Part shown: one piece after another, positions 24,101 to 39,100 of the stretch
Numbering within the stretch: position 1 is the first letter of the stretch
How the letters are laid out: every line of letters starts with the position of its first letter
NCBI RefSeq assembly: GCF_001949145.1
Contig: NW_019091367.1
Location: 1,620,575-1,684,574, forward strand
Direction of reading: 5' to 3'
Source: Acanthaster planci
Taxonomy: Eukaryota; Echinodermata; Asteroidea; Valvatida; Acanthasteridae
Length of the DNA stretch: 64,000 nucleotides
Notes under the pieces: model-generated
Told to the model about the DNA's origin: nothing
What the model saw: the letters and a program-made list of their open reading frames with translations, nothing else
The model's database searches: none
Program-made: the position numbers and the translations under genes

Positions 24101-27100
24101 TTGAAAATCGCTCTGCCACCACTGGTTCCTCCCATGTGGCCTTTGGAGATAAGTTGATAAGGGTCTGTTTCAATATACAACAGAAATCCCTAGTCATTCT
24201 TTCTGAGAGACGCTTTACAATGGATTCAATGGGTTTGAACATGGCAATGCATTGTTGAGTTTCAGTAATCATAAGGAAAGAACAGTATTTTGTGAGCTAT
24301 TTCTGTGACTACATGTACAGAAGGCTGAGGTGTGCTCCAGTTCATCATCTGCTGCCTGGCAGAAAGGAGTAATAACCCTAACCCCCTAGGGACCATTGAA
24401 TTCCTGCATAACCTTGTTGGGTTCAGCGTGGTCTGGTGGTGGGTTAAGCAAGCTTTTACAGTGTGCTAGCCTAAACATCACAACACTCATCTGATTGCCA
24501 CACAACAATGAAGATTGTAGACTAAATGTACATTAATAATGTAAAAATTAACCATGGCAAGTTGAATCAATGACATTAATGTTTTACAGAAGGTCTGCAT
24601 TGGTTATTTGATCATGCTGTTTCCAAGCTCTTCAGGGGCCAGTGATTCTTACAATGTTTCAGTGAATGTTGCAAACTGTTTGCGTTGTAGCCTGTGCCCC
24701 GCATTTGCTGCAAACCTACATGTACGTGTAGTCTGCAGGCATAGTTAAAATTGAAAAATTTCAAATCGGGAATGGGCACAAATCAAATATACACATGTGT
24801 ACGTGTACGTACATGTACATACCCCAGCGCTCAGTTCCCCCCCCCGGCTTCTAACATACCAGTACATATGGAAATGTCCATAAAATAAACAAAGGAGCTT
24901 GTGTGTTTGGTTGAGTTACCCATAATTCAAAAAGAGTTTTAGTTCAGTCATTTTTCTGGGTGGGACAATAAATTGATCGCTGACTTGCTAATAAGCTGAT
25001 CCATTGCTTGCAAGGAGAAGATACTAGTACACTGTATCTTACATGCTCACTGCCCACAGGGCCACAGACAACATGGTTGCATGTACATGTATATATGTAC
25101 AAGCATATTCAGTAATCAACAATATACTGTTGGCATAAAAATTGCCTGATTAACCAATTGCCCATAATCTGCCCAACCTACAATGTAACATCTGTTTTAT
25201 TTTGGGGGGGAGGGGTTGCCCAGTAAGTACCCTGCCATGCCTGGTTTACCCTGGCGCCTCACTGAATTGTAGCGTGAATCTCATAAGCAGATGTCAGTCA
25301 AGCAGGTTTCAGGTTCTGCTCTGTTACTGTGCTCCACCAATAGTTTCCTGTCCTCAAATTGAGCATGGCACAGTAAATGTGTGCTGGTGCTATTTTTAAA
25401 CATCTGTTAGTGGTTTTTTTTTTGGGGGGGTCTTGTTTTGTTTTGCTCTTTGCACCCTTTGAGATTTGACGAAAATCTGTTGCGTTATCGTAATATCATT
25501 TTTCCGCATGTATTATAATTATTTACATGTGCATGTACATGCTGGGGATGACTTCATGGACCTACTAGTACCAAGTACAGAAATATTCAGCTTACCCAGA
25601 AAATAAAGGCTGAGCAAAGGTTACCGGCCAAAATGCTGATCGATGGCATGTACATGTCCATGTACATTTATTGATACTGATTCATAGCTAATCTTACTTT
25701 GAAAGAAAGTTAGCCAGGCAAAAAAATTTCTTTGGAGCACCTTTGTGAAATGGGTAAGACAAACCTCATTGATGTGGAGACCAAGATCATGAGCTTAATT
25801 ATGCAAAACCTGGATCTACATTGTAGAACCAAACAAAAATCAATCTACAATAAAGGCTCTGTCATCGCACAATGCTGTTGAATTGGCAAGGAATCTGGTT
25901 TATCACTTTTTAATTAATGCTTCCCTGCCCTCATGGGTGACTTGGCATCATTGATTTCAAAACATATAAGCTGAAAACCTGTGCTTACTAATTACATGTA
26001 GGTTGGCCCAATCAACCGATTCAGTAATGAGTAGGCTGCAATTGAGCCATCACTGCAGTACGCATTATTTGAAATGTACATGTACCTGCTCATCATTCAC
26101 ATGTGCGGAACACATACATGTAGATCCATATGAGGTATTGTTTCTATCCTGTGACTTTTTTCTAATAGTGCCTTGTGATATATATCTGTACATACATATA
26201 AAACACTAGTAAAATAAATGAAATGTGTGGCCATTCAAATGTCTGATAGAACAGGATGTTTAAATGAAGAACAAGTAAATTTAGCTGCTTCTGCTAATAT
26301 TCTCAATACACTTAGGAAAACAACTTCCTTGTCATTCAAGGATTTGAATGACAAGGAATTTACTGTTTTTTTTAGAGTTGATTACCGTTCATCAGTGACT
26401 AATCTCATTTCTTTAAGGAGAACTTGGTTTATTCATGCTGGCAATCACATTTGGTAGACATTTTGGGTTGTAAAGTCATACATGTACATGTAAGTAAAAA
26501 AAAACAGATCAAATTTGGATAAACTTCATATTAAGATACCGGTAGTTACAAAACCATGTCAGCGTTGGAGTCAGGTGAAGCCCAAGGCTTTTATTCCTCC
26601 CCATTCCACCTCTTATGGCCTATATCATTTAGTCTGCTCTCATGCCTACTCCCTCAACAAATCACTTAAAGTACACAAAATTTGTCACGGTATTCTTTCC
26701 AGATTCTATCAAATTTAAGTGCGGAAATAGTTGTTCCACTGATATTTCTGCCTAGATGACATCACATGTTTGCTCATACCTAGTAAATGGGTATATACTC
26801 GCATTTTAAAAAAAATCTGTGTAAATGCCCTTGAAAAGTCCAAAGAAGCTGCATTGTTACAAAAGGTACAAGATCTGCCTTTGAAAAGAAAAATTTCACT
26901 GCATGGGCTCTTTAACCCCCCCTGCAGTTACTGTATTAGCAAAGGGCCAGGCAAAATTCTGACCTAAAAATTTACAGATCCAGTCCGGCTTACTTTGCCA
27001 AAACGAGTCTATTAAACTAATTGGCACACTTGCCAGAAAAAAAAAATGGACACATTTGCTGATAACTTGAACAGTAGGTCTTGCCACAATTGTCATGTGT

Positions 27101-30100
27101 AATTGCCCACAACCGGCATGTCATGCATGCCACAAACCAAGCATGCATGTACAATGTACTGTATGTGCTGACTCTAGAAGCTGTTTAAGACTCAGTGATG
27201 GAAAAAGCTGAAAAAAGACTTGCAGATTTGTTACGGTTGAAACACATTGTGTCCCTTCAAGACCTCAACCATTCCAAGCAGAGGCGTAGCGAAGGCATTG
27301 GGGGGGTTGCCAGAGTCAATTTGCCAACTTGTAACTTAATTGTTTGCCAACCTTGTGTCGTGTAACATTCATAAAGTGCTCCATGGTACTCTACACTTCA
27401 TGCTTCAGGGAAATAGCCAGCGTATATCATTTTGTATCGTTAATTTTGGATTAATTTGCAGGCAGGAGCTCTATTTGCCGACTTGAATGATTGGGGGTGC
27501 CATGCCCCTATCCTCGATCCCCCCACCTCGGGTATTAGCCAAACCCCTCCCAGGTCCCTGCTCCTCCTGGTCAGAGCACATATGTTTACATATACATAGA
27601 TGTGTACCATGCAGTGACACAGCATTGAGAGGGAGCCTGGAGGGTGGGGATCCAATGAGATTGGACCAGGACTGCACCAGTACGTACAGTAACTGTCATT
27701 AGGATTTGTTTTGCTGGTGTACACATGTTAGTTCATTGCCTCCTCATGTATCAGACTGTGCGCACATACATGTAGCATGTCAGTAGGAAAAGTTTGCGCA
27801 AATGGTACTGGTCTGTCTAATGTTGATAAAATGATTGTATTGCCCGATGGATAGGAAATATTGGGGCAGATCCCCTCCAGATGCCCTTGTAGGGTTAAGA
27901 GGGATAACTCAAAGCAAGAAAAGCTGTAGTTGAGAGTAATCATGTGTACTCTTGCTGCAGATAAATCAGTGTTACGGTGGCCAGTTTCCTATTACCAATT
28001 AGCGGTATCATACCAGGTGTGGTCCCTATACACATGTGTGCACACACACGCTATGCAAATGTACATGTACTTATGTGACCAGGAAGTTTACCACTAGATG
28101 CAAAAGAATATTGGGGATAAAACGTCCTCTCCTGCTGTTTCCTGAGATAAACTACCACACGTCAGTCATTGCTTTTTTCCCTCCTTGAAACACAATATTG
28201 GTGTGGATTGTATTCCTTGAAAAACAGTATAATGTAATTGGCTTAAGTACCCGCCATTGTTTGAGATTATACTGGTAGGATATACAGTATGTCTCACTGC
28301 AAAGTACCGCAAGTACACAAGAACAAAGTTACATTTAAATTTTATCTGTTGATAATCAGCCCCAACAGTTCAGACCATTAAAAGTCCTGGACTTTAACAT
28401 TGTACCCCACATGTGCATATGGGGAGTTCATATTTTGTAGGTCAACCCAGAAAACAACTTTGCGGTGTCGGGAATGTGATACAGACGAATCTGGTGATGG
28501 TAGTAACACTGTCACTGGTCATTTGTTGTCAATGACTACTATTGCAAGAAGCCCCTGGTAGTCACTCCTTACCAAACCCACTGTAGTACCCAGTAGTCAC
28601 TCCTTACCAAACCCACTGTAGTACCCAGTAGTCACTCCTTACCAAACCCACTGTAGTACCTGGTAGTCACTCCTTACCAAACCCACTGTAGTACCCGGTA
28701 GTCACTCCTTACCAAACCCACTGTACTACCTGCTAGTCACTCCTTACCAAACCCACTGTACTACCTGCTAGTCACTCCTTACCAAACCCATTGTAGTTCT
28801 ATCCACCTTTAATATGGGGTCATTAGCATGTCCAGTAAAACGTCACTGAAAACAGCAATGGACATGTACATGTATGTTCAAGCATAACTTAAGAACATAC
28901 GTATATGCACACACACCTGTTTTACATACAAAGTGTTGACATTCCTTTGTTCTCTGTGATTAAAGAAACTTACGGAGATTGCTCCTTTTTCTCCAACAAG
29001 GATAACTCCTTCAAGCTGGATTTTTGATGATGATTTCCTGGACTATTCCTCTTCATTTTGCCACAGATAACCTTGACTCCAAAATGCCTCTGAAACTGTT
29101 TTCCAGAGAGGGGAAAACATTGTATGGACATAAGCGAGTCCACTCGACGCCATCATACCCTGCATTATGAGGACTTCTTTTGTGCAGAGGTCCACACTAT
29201 GTATGCCACGCCTGCACATTCTTCCCAATGGTCCCAAAAGAACAAAAACCTGTTTGTTTTGCTGCTGCTGCTGCTGCTGCTGCTGTTGCTGTTGTTGTGA
29301 TTTTGTTTTGCACAAGCTTGATAGATGTCACAACTCCAAAAATTACTGTAACGTACATCAAAACTAACATGTACGTTATGTGAAAAAGAAAAATATGAGA
29401 CCTACAGAGGCAGTGAAACTTGACACAAAAAGCCACCAAAGATTTTTCAGATGGAGGCTGGTGGGGCATATGTACCATTTCCTCAAAATGTTTGTGCACT
29501 TGTGAGCAAGAAACCCTGCTCGGTTGCATGGGCTTAAAAAATGCTACATACATATACAGTACAAAGCTTCTCTTTTTATAGTTCCAGCTACCCAGTAGCT
29601 GTACGTGTGTTTGCACAAAATCACCTTTTTCAAACACTTTTGTAATAAAATTGCATTTTATCTCGTATTGACTCACCGGTACACAAACACACAAAAGTGT
29701 TTTTGGGGCAATTGTAGACATTCCTATTGTCCTCTTTTGTTCTAACTTTTTTGGAAGGCCTCTAATATGTTTTGTACACGTTTGGCAATCGTGGACTTAT
29801 CGGAAATTGTGGACGGTCATTAATTTTTTTGTTTAACGTCCACGATTGTTTTGGAACATCAGTGCAGTGGTACTTATGTGACGAATTGAGGAACTTTTGG
29901 AAAGGTAGCAACCAGACTTTGAATATGCACTACCTTATTGACTTCATGCCGTTTAATCAGTTTTCTTTTCATTGTTTCTCCACTAATGAACAACTCTACT
30001 TCTTACCCGCTTATGAGAGAATTTCTCTGTTGTTGTCATGCTCAAAACATTCAGAGTGATTTATTTCTTGTTTGTGTGTTTTCTTTTCCAACATGATTGT

Positions 30101-33100
30101 GGCAGCTTCTGAAATTGCGAGTGGAAAACTGTAGTCAGTACACAACCTGCGAGTCTTGCATAGGCGAGAATGCTGAACAGGACGGGGACCCATACTGTGG
30201 CTGGTGTACGCTGCACAATAGGTAATATAGCTCGTCCAAATTAATAGTGGCCACCGGCAGTGGAACGATTTTGAAAGTGGGAGGGGGGCAAGGTTAAACC
30301 ATCAGGCATCAGCCGTTAATAGCTCAATCCATGAAGCCCCACCCAGTCCTGCCAAAAGTGGGCCCCCCGTCAAAAAAGTGGAGGGCTACTGGCACATGGA
30401 CATGTATTTCAAATAGCAGTAAATTCTGCTCAGAACGGTGAATACATGAAAAAAATTCAGAACCCTGCTATAGCCGCTGCTTTGGGGGGGAAGGGAATTT
30501 CGTGGACCCCCACCTGACTAAAGTTTCAAGCTTTTTCCTAGTACAAATCTCATCTATTTATTTTCCCATGAAAATCCCTCTAGACTTTTCCCTTCCCCCC
30601 CAAAAAAAAAACAATTGTCAGAAATCTTCTGATTATGTGCTGGCCTCCCCCCCCATTCTGTGACCCTCAGAAGTGCTCACCTGATCTCCCTGTCTATGCT
30701 TGATTTGGTGTCAAGGACTTTGTACTAGTAACAGGAAGCTTATGGCTACTGTTGTAGTCTGGCATGCCAGTGCTTGTGCCATCCCGCTCATGGAGTTTCC
30801 GGTCTTAGAGGGAACAGCAGGCTGAAACCATTCTATCCCTGACCTGTAAATATTGCCCACACTCCATCATCTGATCGTAGGACTCCCCGTTCATTTCCTG
30901 ATTGTTGCACAATGCCTTTTGTATGAGGCTCTAAAAGAGAAGAATTTGATACCAGTAAAATTCTTCCTTCACACTGGGTTATGGTCACTGTAGTAATTTC
31001 TCAGTGGACTCAGGCAAAAGTGCTTGTTTGAACCTCACAAACTGCTTGCAGAAGTTACCAAGATGAACTTTCAGTCACCTGATACAAAACAACCTTGCTG
31101 CAAGCTTTTATGAAGACAATGAGCTTGCGAAGTGAGCCTGCACCTTTGCATGCAGTGTAGAACGGATTCAGTTCAGTAACAAGCTTGCAGCAACCATGTT
31201 TCAAAGTTCAAATGCTTGCTGAAGTATGTCTCTAGCTTGCGGCAATGAAGCTTGGACAGGGCACTTTCAAGCTCATAAAATAGGCATCCCTCACAAAGGG
31301 TTATTTGTTTGTTAGCTGTGTCTTTTTTTTAGTAATCTCTCCATCACATGTCAAGCAGTGCTTGACTTAAAATGAGTTCCCAAGTTACCAAGACTAACTT
31401 CTTGAGTTAATGTACCAACTTCTGTAATACACAAATGTTGCCAACTAGAACCTTTTGTCTTTCCTCCACAGGACCACTAGTAATTATGCCAAACTTTGAA
31501 ATACGCTTCCTCCTTCTGTACATAGAATACCTCTTCACGCTTTGTAACAATGTAAGATAATGCATTGGTAGTTTTCTTTTAATAGAAGGTCATGTTTTGG
31601 TGGAATTCCACTGCACAGGACCAACAGGAAATAGCGGGGCTGATACATGTCGTATGAATGTGGGTCATATTGCCATATATCCTGTCTGAGTGTAGTGGCT
31701 AGTAGAGCAGAATTAGTGATATTGTTAGGAGGTGTATATTGCTGAGGAAATGTACATGTCAGCATGGTAAAAGATGGATTACCTATGGCATTATGCATCC
31801 TCCCAGTTTTTTGGCCAAAGGAGGAACCATTTAATCATGACCCTCGTTTTTGATCGTGCAAAACAGAAATTGTGTATTTTTTATTATGTCTGCCTTTTTT
31901 TTTTTAAACTATGAAAACATAAAAAATCAGAAGAAACGGTGCAAAACCTTCTCTTTTGTATCCAGTTTCCGCAAAAGGCTATGGCACAAAAGCATGGTGC
32001 ATCTTCATCAGGAATGATGCTCCAGTCATTCGGTTCTTCATCCCCCATGGCCGGCCCCCCCCCAAAAAAAACTCACACACTCCTGTGTTAACTGTCGGCA
32101 TTCCTTCTGGAAACATGAGTGAGAACGAATGATAGCAATTTTGTTCGATCTCAGTCCTAAGCATCTGCAAGTGTATACACACACAACAGGCATCGTATGG
32201 TATATGTTAGAGTTTAATATGTCATCAGATATGCCTTATTGTATAGCATTTTCTTGATTGCGCGTGTTTGGAAATTACCACTCTGTCATTCAAAAAAAGG
32301 ATTTTAAGTGAACCTTACGATATATGCACATGTATACATGTGAACTGGTAGTTTGTTTCTGTGTGGTTTCGTTTTGGGTTCAAAAAGACCTACTGTACAT
32401 GTGTATCCTACCCCTCCTACAGATGCACCCTGCATAGCGAGTGCCCGATGGCCGGAGAATCAACTCGTTGGCTTCCTTACAACGCCGCCCAGTGTGTGAA
32501 TATCAGCAGTGTCAATCCAAGTAACTTGCCCATCAGGGACCCCCAACAAGGGGTAAGCCCCTCACATTTTACTGTGTATTGAAGAGAGGCTGTGTCCAAG
32601 TCAAATAGCTGCAGCCTGGAGTTAACACACCTTCCTGTGGCTCATGATTTCAGCTGCTACCTAGTGGCCTATATAGATACTTGTGTTATATTAACCCAAT
32701 GCAACACACACACCACAGCATATTTTGAACATGCTATAGGTTGTGTACGTACAGTGAGAATTTGGGCAATCCTTAATCAGCTGTTAAACTCCCATGACCA
32801 TATTCATGGTGTACATGTACATAAAGCTCAGTTAAACAGTCGTTACTGCACTTGCATTTTTGTCTTTTTGCAACCAATGTTGAGAGTTCAGTTCCAGTGT
32901 GGACGTGGAGTGGGTAGAAATCAATAGTTTCATTATCATCATTCACGCCCTCCAGTGAACAAAATGACTAACAAGATTATTGCCTTGACCGCATGATTGT
33001 ACACCATGCATCTGGCAGTTATTGCAACTCAGTTGCAGATCACAATCTTTTTGTGTATTGCTTGCCTCACATTATACAAGATTACGCTGCTTATTGACTT

Positions 33101-36100
33101 ACACCAAATTGTAACATAGATATTCAGGCTTATCTGGAAAAATCAGCATATTCTGAAAAAATTCCCCATGCTCAGTAATCATAGAAACACAAACATAAAA
33201 CTAGCATTCGGCTATTTGTTGAGCAAACTTAGAGGACTAAGCACCAAGAAAATTGCCAATGGTATGATACAGGGGCAGGTTTTTCAAAAAGTTTTTTCTT
33301 TCCGTTGTAAAATTTGTTCGTAAAAAGGATGATGTGCCCAGAAGTGAATGTGCAGTGCCTATACTTTCAATTAATGAACACTCAACTCTTATCACACGCT
33401 TACAGATCGGTCATTCTATAAATTTGGGTCCAATTTTTTCCCGTCCCTGTTACTACTGGCGTATGATTTTTTAATGTTTAGAAAACATATATTGTAATTT
33501 TCAAAATTAAATAAGTAATGCAACTTACCTTCAAAACAAATAAACATCGTTTGAAATGAATTTCAGTGATATACATGTACTTGTATCTTTTGTCACAGTA
33601 TAGATGTCAGGTGTAACAGGGACGGACAAATTTCATACATCAGATCCCAAATTTATAGAATGACCCACATACATTTAGCAATGTTAGTGGAATGATATTG
33701 TTTTCAGGGAAAAGGGAGATGAGGATATTGCAGTTGCAGTGCAAAGAACTCACAGGAAATCTGAACAGGATTTTTTCAATTTTTCAGTCGTAAGTCGTCA
33801 CAAGAAACCTGAACTGTGTATTGCAATTTAATTGCATCCAGATCAGGCGATTTGATTACTGCCCATTCTCAATTATAGTCCCACCCAAAAGTCTGTCATG
33901 CCCATTCCAAGAGAGAGATGTTGTTCATCTGGCTGGCTTTTTTCTTTAATGGTACAGTCACCTTGACTTTCAAGTCCAAGGGGCCTGGTGGATAAATCAA
34001 GAAGCCATCAAGTGGAAAGCTCTTTGGATGAGATGGAGCTCTGTCATTGGCTTTGCACTGTGATCACTGAGCACATCTTGAATATCAGCATGACATGTAT
34101 GACAGCTCACGCACAGGCATTGCTTTGATGAAGGATGTGGCGTGTGTCTGATATTGGATCTGCTGTTGTGTCATTCCACACGCAGTGGCTAATATTAAAA
34201 AAAAAATACATAAACCGAAAGTGATTGCATTTCTTCAAAGCTGAAAAACAATTTCTGGGTTATTACTGCAATTTAATTATAAAGGCCCATCTCGTATTTC
34301 CCAAAAGGCCAAATTGCATGTAATGACCTTTAAGAGAAAGAAATGTTAGGAGTGTGCATTTAAAATTAAAGTCATAAATAATAGGAAAGCAATAAGTATT
34401 GCTCAAGAAGGAAAATGGATTGCTTCTGTGAATCATCAATGTTACTGAAACTCAAATCCAAGTCTTTTCAAGTGTAATGATGTTGCTGTAGGGCAGTAAA
34501 CCAAAATGTCATGGTCTAGTTTGGTGGAAATGATGCATGGTAAGTTATCTCCTAGTGCAGAAAAGCTGCTTTGTAACTCAATAAAAGATCCAAACCATTT
34601 GTAATATACTCTCAAATAACATACTGGGCCACAGAAAATGTGACGCTCCTCTGACCCTTACCCTAAAAACAGAAAGATTTACCAGTTCTCTCAAAACGAC
34701 CCGCTGCAGGTGCATGTATTCATGCCCACAGCCAAGGCATTCAATTCATAACTGTGCCTGTGTGCAGTGTCATTTATAGAAATAGGTAGTACACGGTACA
34801 CAAGATGGCACGGTTGATCAAATTACCCAGGTTGGGTTGACCACCAATGCGAAACAAACTAGGCTATCCATGGGACTCTACCGTGGGACCCTACCAGGAG
34901 CCTGCCAAGTTAACTGGTCTTTTTCTTCCCCACCTGTTTAGTATTAAAAGGCTGGGATTGAGTGAATCTAATTCCTGTTTAAGTTTTGTACATGTACATG
35001 TGTTTTTTACACAAACCATCTATGAAACTTCTTAAAGAATCACTTCAAGTAAAATAAACTGATTGAAACTTTAGTTCAGTGCTTCTTTCACCAAACAGCG
35101 GAAAAGTGTAAATATCATATTTGTGTGAATAATTAACATAGGATTTCACGATTGGCTCATGACATAGTCTATGATAGGCATAGATTAATTTTGGTCATTC
35201 ATTATGCAGCTCATCTGCTTCGTGACTTCCAGATTGTAATCATGCTATCAGTGGGTATATCTACACATTGTAGCAGCACATGATTTCACACGCTTTCAAC
35301 CTTTGACAGCCTTGGTGCTATTTCTCACTGATGGCTACGGTTAGCCTGAACACAGGGTTGCCCCAAATTTGCAGGCACAAGTAGATCAGATATGGCCCCC
35401 AGCAAATTGAGACATACTGTACATGTATGTGTAAACTAGCGCTCTGATAGAAATGCAATTCAAACCAACTTCTACAGTTCATAGTCGTTACTGAATGGCC
35501 CATATGCCCCAGATCTGCAGTCAGAACAAGTTGCATTATACAAGTTTCGTCGGTATAATGTTCTCCTGTAGAAGGACATGCATTCAGTATGACGAAAAAC
35601 ATTTAGCAAGGAAAAGCTGGTCACGGGAATATGGTATGCTCATTTTTTGTCTCCTTCGGGATTTGGAATAATTTCCTAGAATTGGCTACTCTCCATATCT
35701 CTGACTGTCTGCCAAGGTTTTCAGAAATGTCACTTTTTATTGGTGTCAGATTTTGTTTTGAAATCACCATTTGCCCCATTACTATTGTTTGTATTTTCAT
35801 TCTTTATAGAGAGAAGTAGTGTTTATCATTTGGTGATTTCATAAAAACGTGATGGTAACATAGAGAGACCCTATAGGGACTTACTAAATGTACAAAAAGT
35901 GGTGTGAACAGGTGCGACTTTTATTCCCTACAGATCACGTTGAGAGTTGAACAACTTCCTGATCTTCCTGATGGAGAATCTTACAGCTGCCAATTCAACA
36001 GCCTACAATCTCCAGGAAACACCACAGGCAACACCATATTGTGTATGACTCCAGAACCGAGCACCATTCCATCAATTCCTCAAATGGGTAACTGCTGATT

Positions 36101-39100
36101 GAGAAATATGCGAATCATGCTGGTGTTATGGACTTCAACTTCTATATCAGTTGACTTTTTTTTAAAAACGAAAAATTGTATGATTTTTCAAATGACAGAG
36201 AAGAGTTTTAATGAATTTCCAGTTGCACATGTGCAGATGAAGTCTAATCCTCAACATTCTCATGGCACGTTCACATTCAGTTTCAGGAAGCTCACAGCGC
36301 TCTTTGTGCTCGCATAAAACACATATTTTCATCTTTTGGTCGAAAGAATCCACTTTGAATCACTGCATGCAACAACAAATTGGGGAATGCATAATTCACT
36401 TACTCTGGAGACAATACAAGACTTACTTTCCACCATTTTTACCTCACTGAACCTACTCTTATGACTACTGGTAGTTCACGTTGGGGTAGAACACTGACAT
36501 CACACAGGTATAACTGAAATCGTCACAAATGCCCGACTATGACCAGAGCAGAAACATGTTTCTGAGTAGGGTTACGAAATCATGTCCTTGAGAATTCTAA
36601 TGGTACGTTTAACATCATTTATCTCCGGGAACACAAAAAGTCCCAGTAATTTCAGGTCTCAGGAAGCCCCAAACCCTTGTCTTAAACTTCATGGAAATTT
36701 TAGCAGCGGACATGTTTTATAGAATTCCAAGCCTTAGAAGCATCATTAATGAGCCAGCTCAGTATTCCACCAGTGCCTGCCTTAAAGCACATTTGAGGTA
36801 ATTCAGGAACAGCCGTGTGTTTGTGCAAGGCTGCCTATTTTAGTACAGCCAAGTCATGATTTCTCGAAGGACCTTGCTTTTTTTAAATAATGAACTGGCT
36901 CATTATCTACTCACGGAAAACAAACATCAAGGAGCACTAGGCTTAAACTGCATGGCACAATAATGCTCATAATCTCTTTGCCACATTTAGTTTTAACTTA
37001 TAACTCCTGGCCTATTGCACCTCATAATCTCAGTAATATGGTAATCCTCAGGCTCTGTGGCTCATTATGCCATACTAAAAACTGAGACTCAAGCAACTCG
37101 CAACCCCATGGTTTACTTCAGCTTCTGATACGCACTCGTTAAAGTTTATTAAGCTTTAGAATCATTGTGACAGCATTGAAATGTCATGCCATAATCATTG
37201 GGAAAAATATCAAAAGCCTGCCACTTTAACACCCCTGTCATCAACCTCAGTTGTCTACCCCTGATGTGGATACTGTTCATATTGGCCCAGAATGATCACA
37301 TGACAGGGCAGCATAACTGCATGTAGCACTGTTAGACATCATGTCAGCCAGCGTTATATCTTGTAACATGACAGTCATGCACATCATGCACATCTTGCAC
37401 GTTCCCCTGCAAAGGGACTGCTAATCACTTCTTTTCAAAGAATCTTTTGTCTTCCTTAATTTCCGTCAGAAAAACAATTGTTTGCCCTCAGCTTTGCCCT
37501 GGGCACTGTGCGTACCCGAGGGTTTTCATAGCCTCCTTAACTTGAACAATTTTTAATTTGCACTTCCCTGAATCCACATATTGACTTTTTTTTTGTTCTT
37601 TGCAGAGGATCATGTGACAATGCAGTTGAGCGTTTTTTCTTCAGAGTCGAGCGTGACCTTCATAACTTCAGCTTTCAACTTCTATAACTGTAATAGACAC
37701 ACTTCGTAAGTTTTTAAATTAAGGGACCTCATCACAAGCCTATTTATTCAAATACATTTATGGACAGTGCTGCTTATATCTAGCTTACAATCATGCCATG
37801 CCCCAAACTTAAAATAGTTGTGAAGGCATAGGGGCCAACAACCAAAGGAAAGCCTGACGGGGTGAAGTTGTACGTTTTATTTTGCCTTTAGATATATACC
37901 GGTAGTAGAAACTTTTTAGATGGAATTTAGCGAGGGTCATTGATGAAGTCAACATTTCCCTTTAGTAATCTTGACACTACTTAATGGGCCGTAAATAAAT
38001 CACTCTCAGTGAAGCAGGAAATGGTGCTGACCCAGAGATCATAGCCCTCAGGCCAGGTGCTGTTTGCACAGAAGCAAGAGCACAAGTGATGCACCCCTGT
38101 TTTAAGTGAATTCTTCCTTAATTAGATGTTGGTGTGCTGTTTTGCTGTGTTTGCATATTCTCCCTGAAATGACTGTGCCAGCAGAAGAATTATGTTTTCC
38201 AGTGCCATGAAACAATGCAGAAGTCAGAGGAAGAAACAAAAGCCTCTTCCTTTGCCACAACATGAATTGCATTTTAATCAGTTGTGGCAAAATGCCAGTT
38301 CCTGATTGCAACAGACTTGCAGTGAATTTCAGGAAGTTTTGTTGTCCAATAATAAAGGGCATATCTCAACAGGAAGCATAAGGACAATGTACAAACTTGC
38401 CTACCAGTCTCAGAAAATGTTGTTAGAACATCAACAGAACAGGTCAACAGCAGACAGACATCACATGACATGACTGCAAAGTATACCTCGCTTGTGTTGT
38501 GCAAAATGTCCCTGCTGTTTTAATTTGTGCAGCAAAAATTGGCCCTATAGGGAACAAAAGACAGTCTTTATGCAGTTTGTTGCATTTGTGCCAATAGATA
38601 GAGACAGACACTGACATACAGAAGTTGTACTGCTCTCGTGCATCAAACAGCCACATACAAAGTGTGAAATTAATTCCAGTCAGCCATTTTCTAACCACTT
38701 TATTATTTTTCCAACCAAAGGCAGAAATGGTCAGACAAAATGTCATTACTATTTTTATACATGTATATTTCTGGTAATGATTCTTCAAAAGCACCCTAGG
38801 CGCTATAGCTCGCAAACAGAAACCTGTAGAGAGGAGACAGTGAGAAGCAGTTACAGTTTTAGAGATGGGAGGAAAACCCCAAAGGAATATTCTGGGTAAA
38901 ACCCATGGAATCGGGTAGGGATTGAAAACCCAATCCACATGTAGGCTGAAGCGGGAATCAAACCTGAACCGCAGAGGTGGAAGGTGAGGAAAGAACCACT
39001 ATTCCAACCTGACTCCTCAGTGTCTGGGAGAAATGCAAAGTTAAAAGTCTCCAAAGCCAAATCTTGTTTTTTTCACTCCAGGTTTTGTGCTTTAAATGTG

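Larger units (their letters stand above)
23866..30105 (+). other. Plexin intron 3 (6.2 kb, the longest)
   Basis: No exon or gene recognised. Contains repeat family C, several TACATGTA-type runs (24720, 24800, 25080, 26085), the 35-bp minisatellite at 28559 and a CTG run at 29261. First-half introns of vertebrate plexins are also long, so size alone is unremarkable. Confidence 0.6.

Noticed and set aside
28559-28798. Regular repeats resembling a CRISPR array
   Set aside because: Units are directly adjacent with no unique spacers and the genome is eukaryotic; it is a minisatellite.
29197-29721. 174-codon - strand frame over the CTG run
   Set aside because: The alanine/glutamine tracts come from the trinucleotide repeat; the rest is unlike any known protein.
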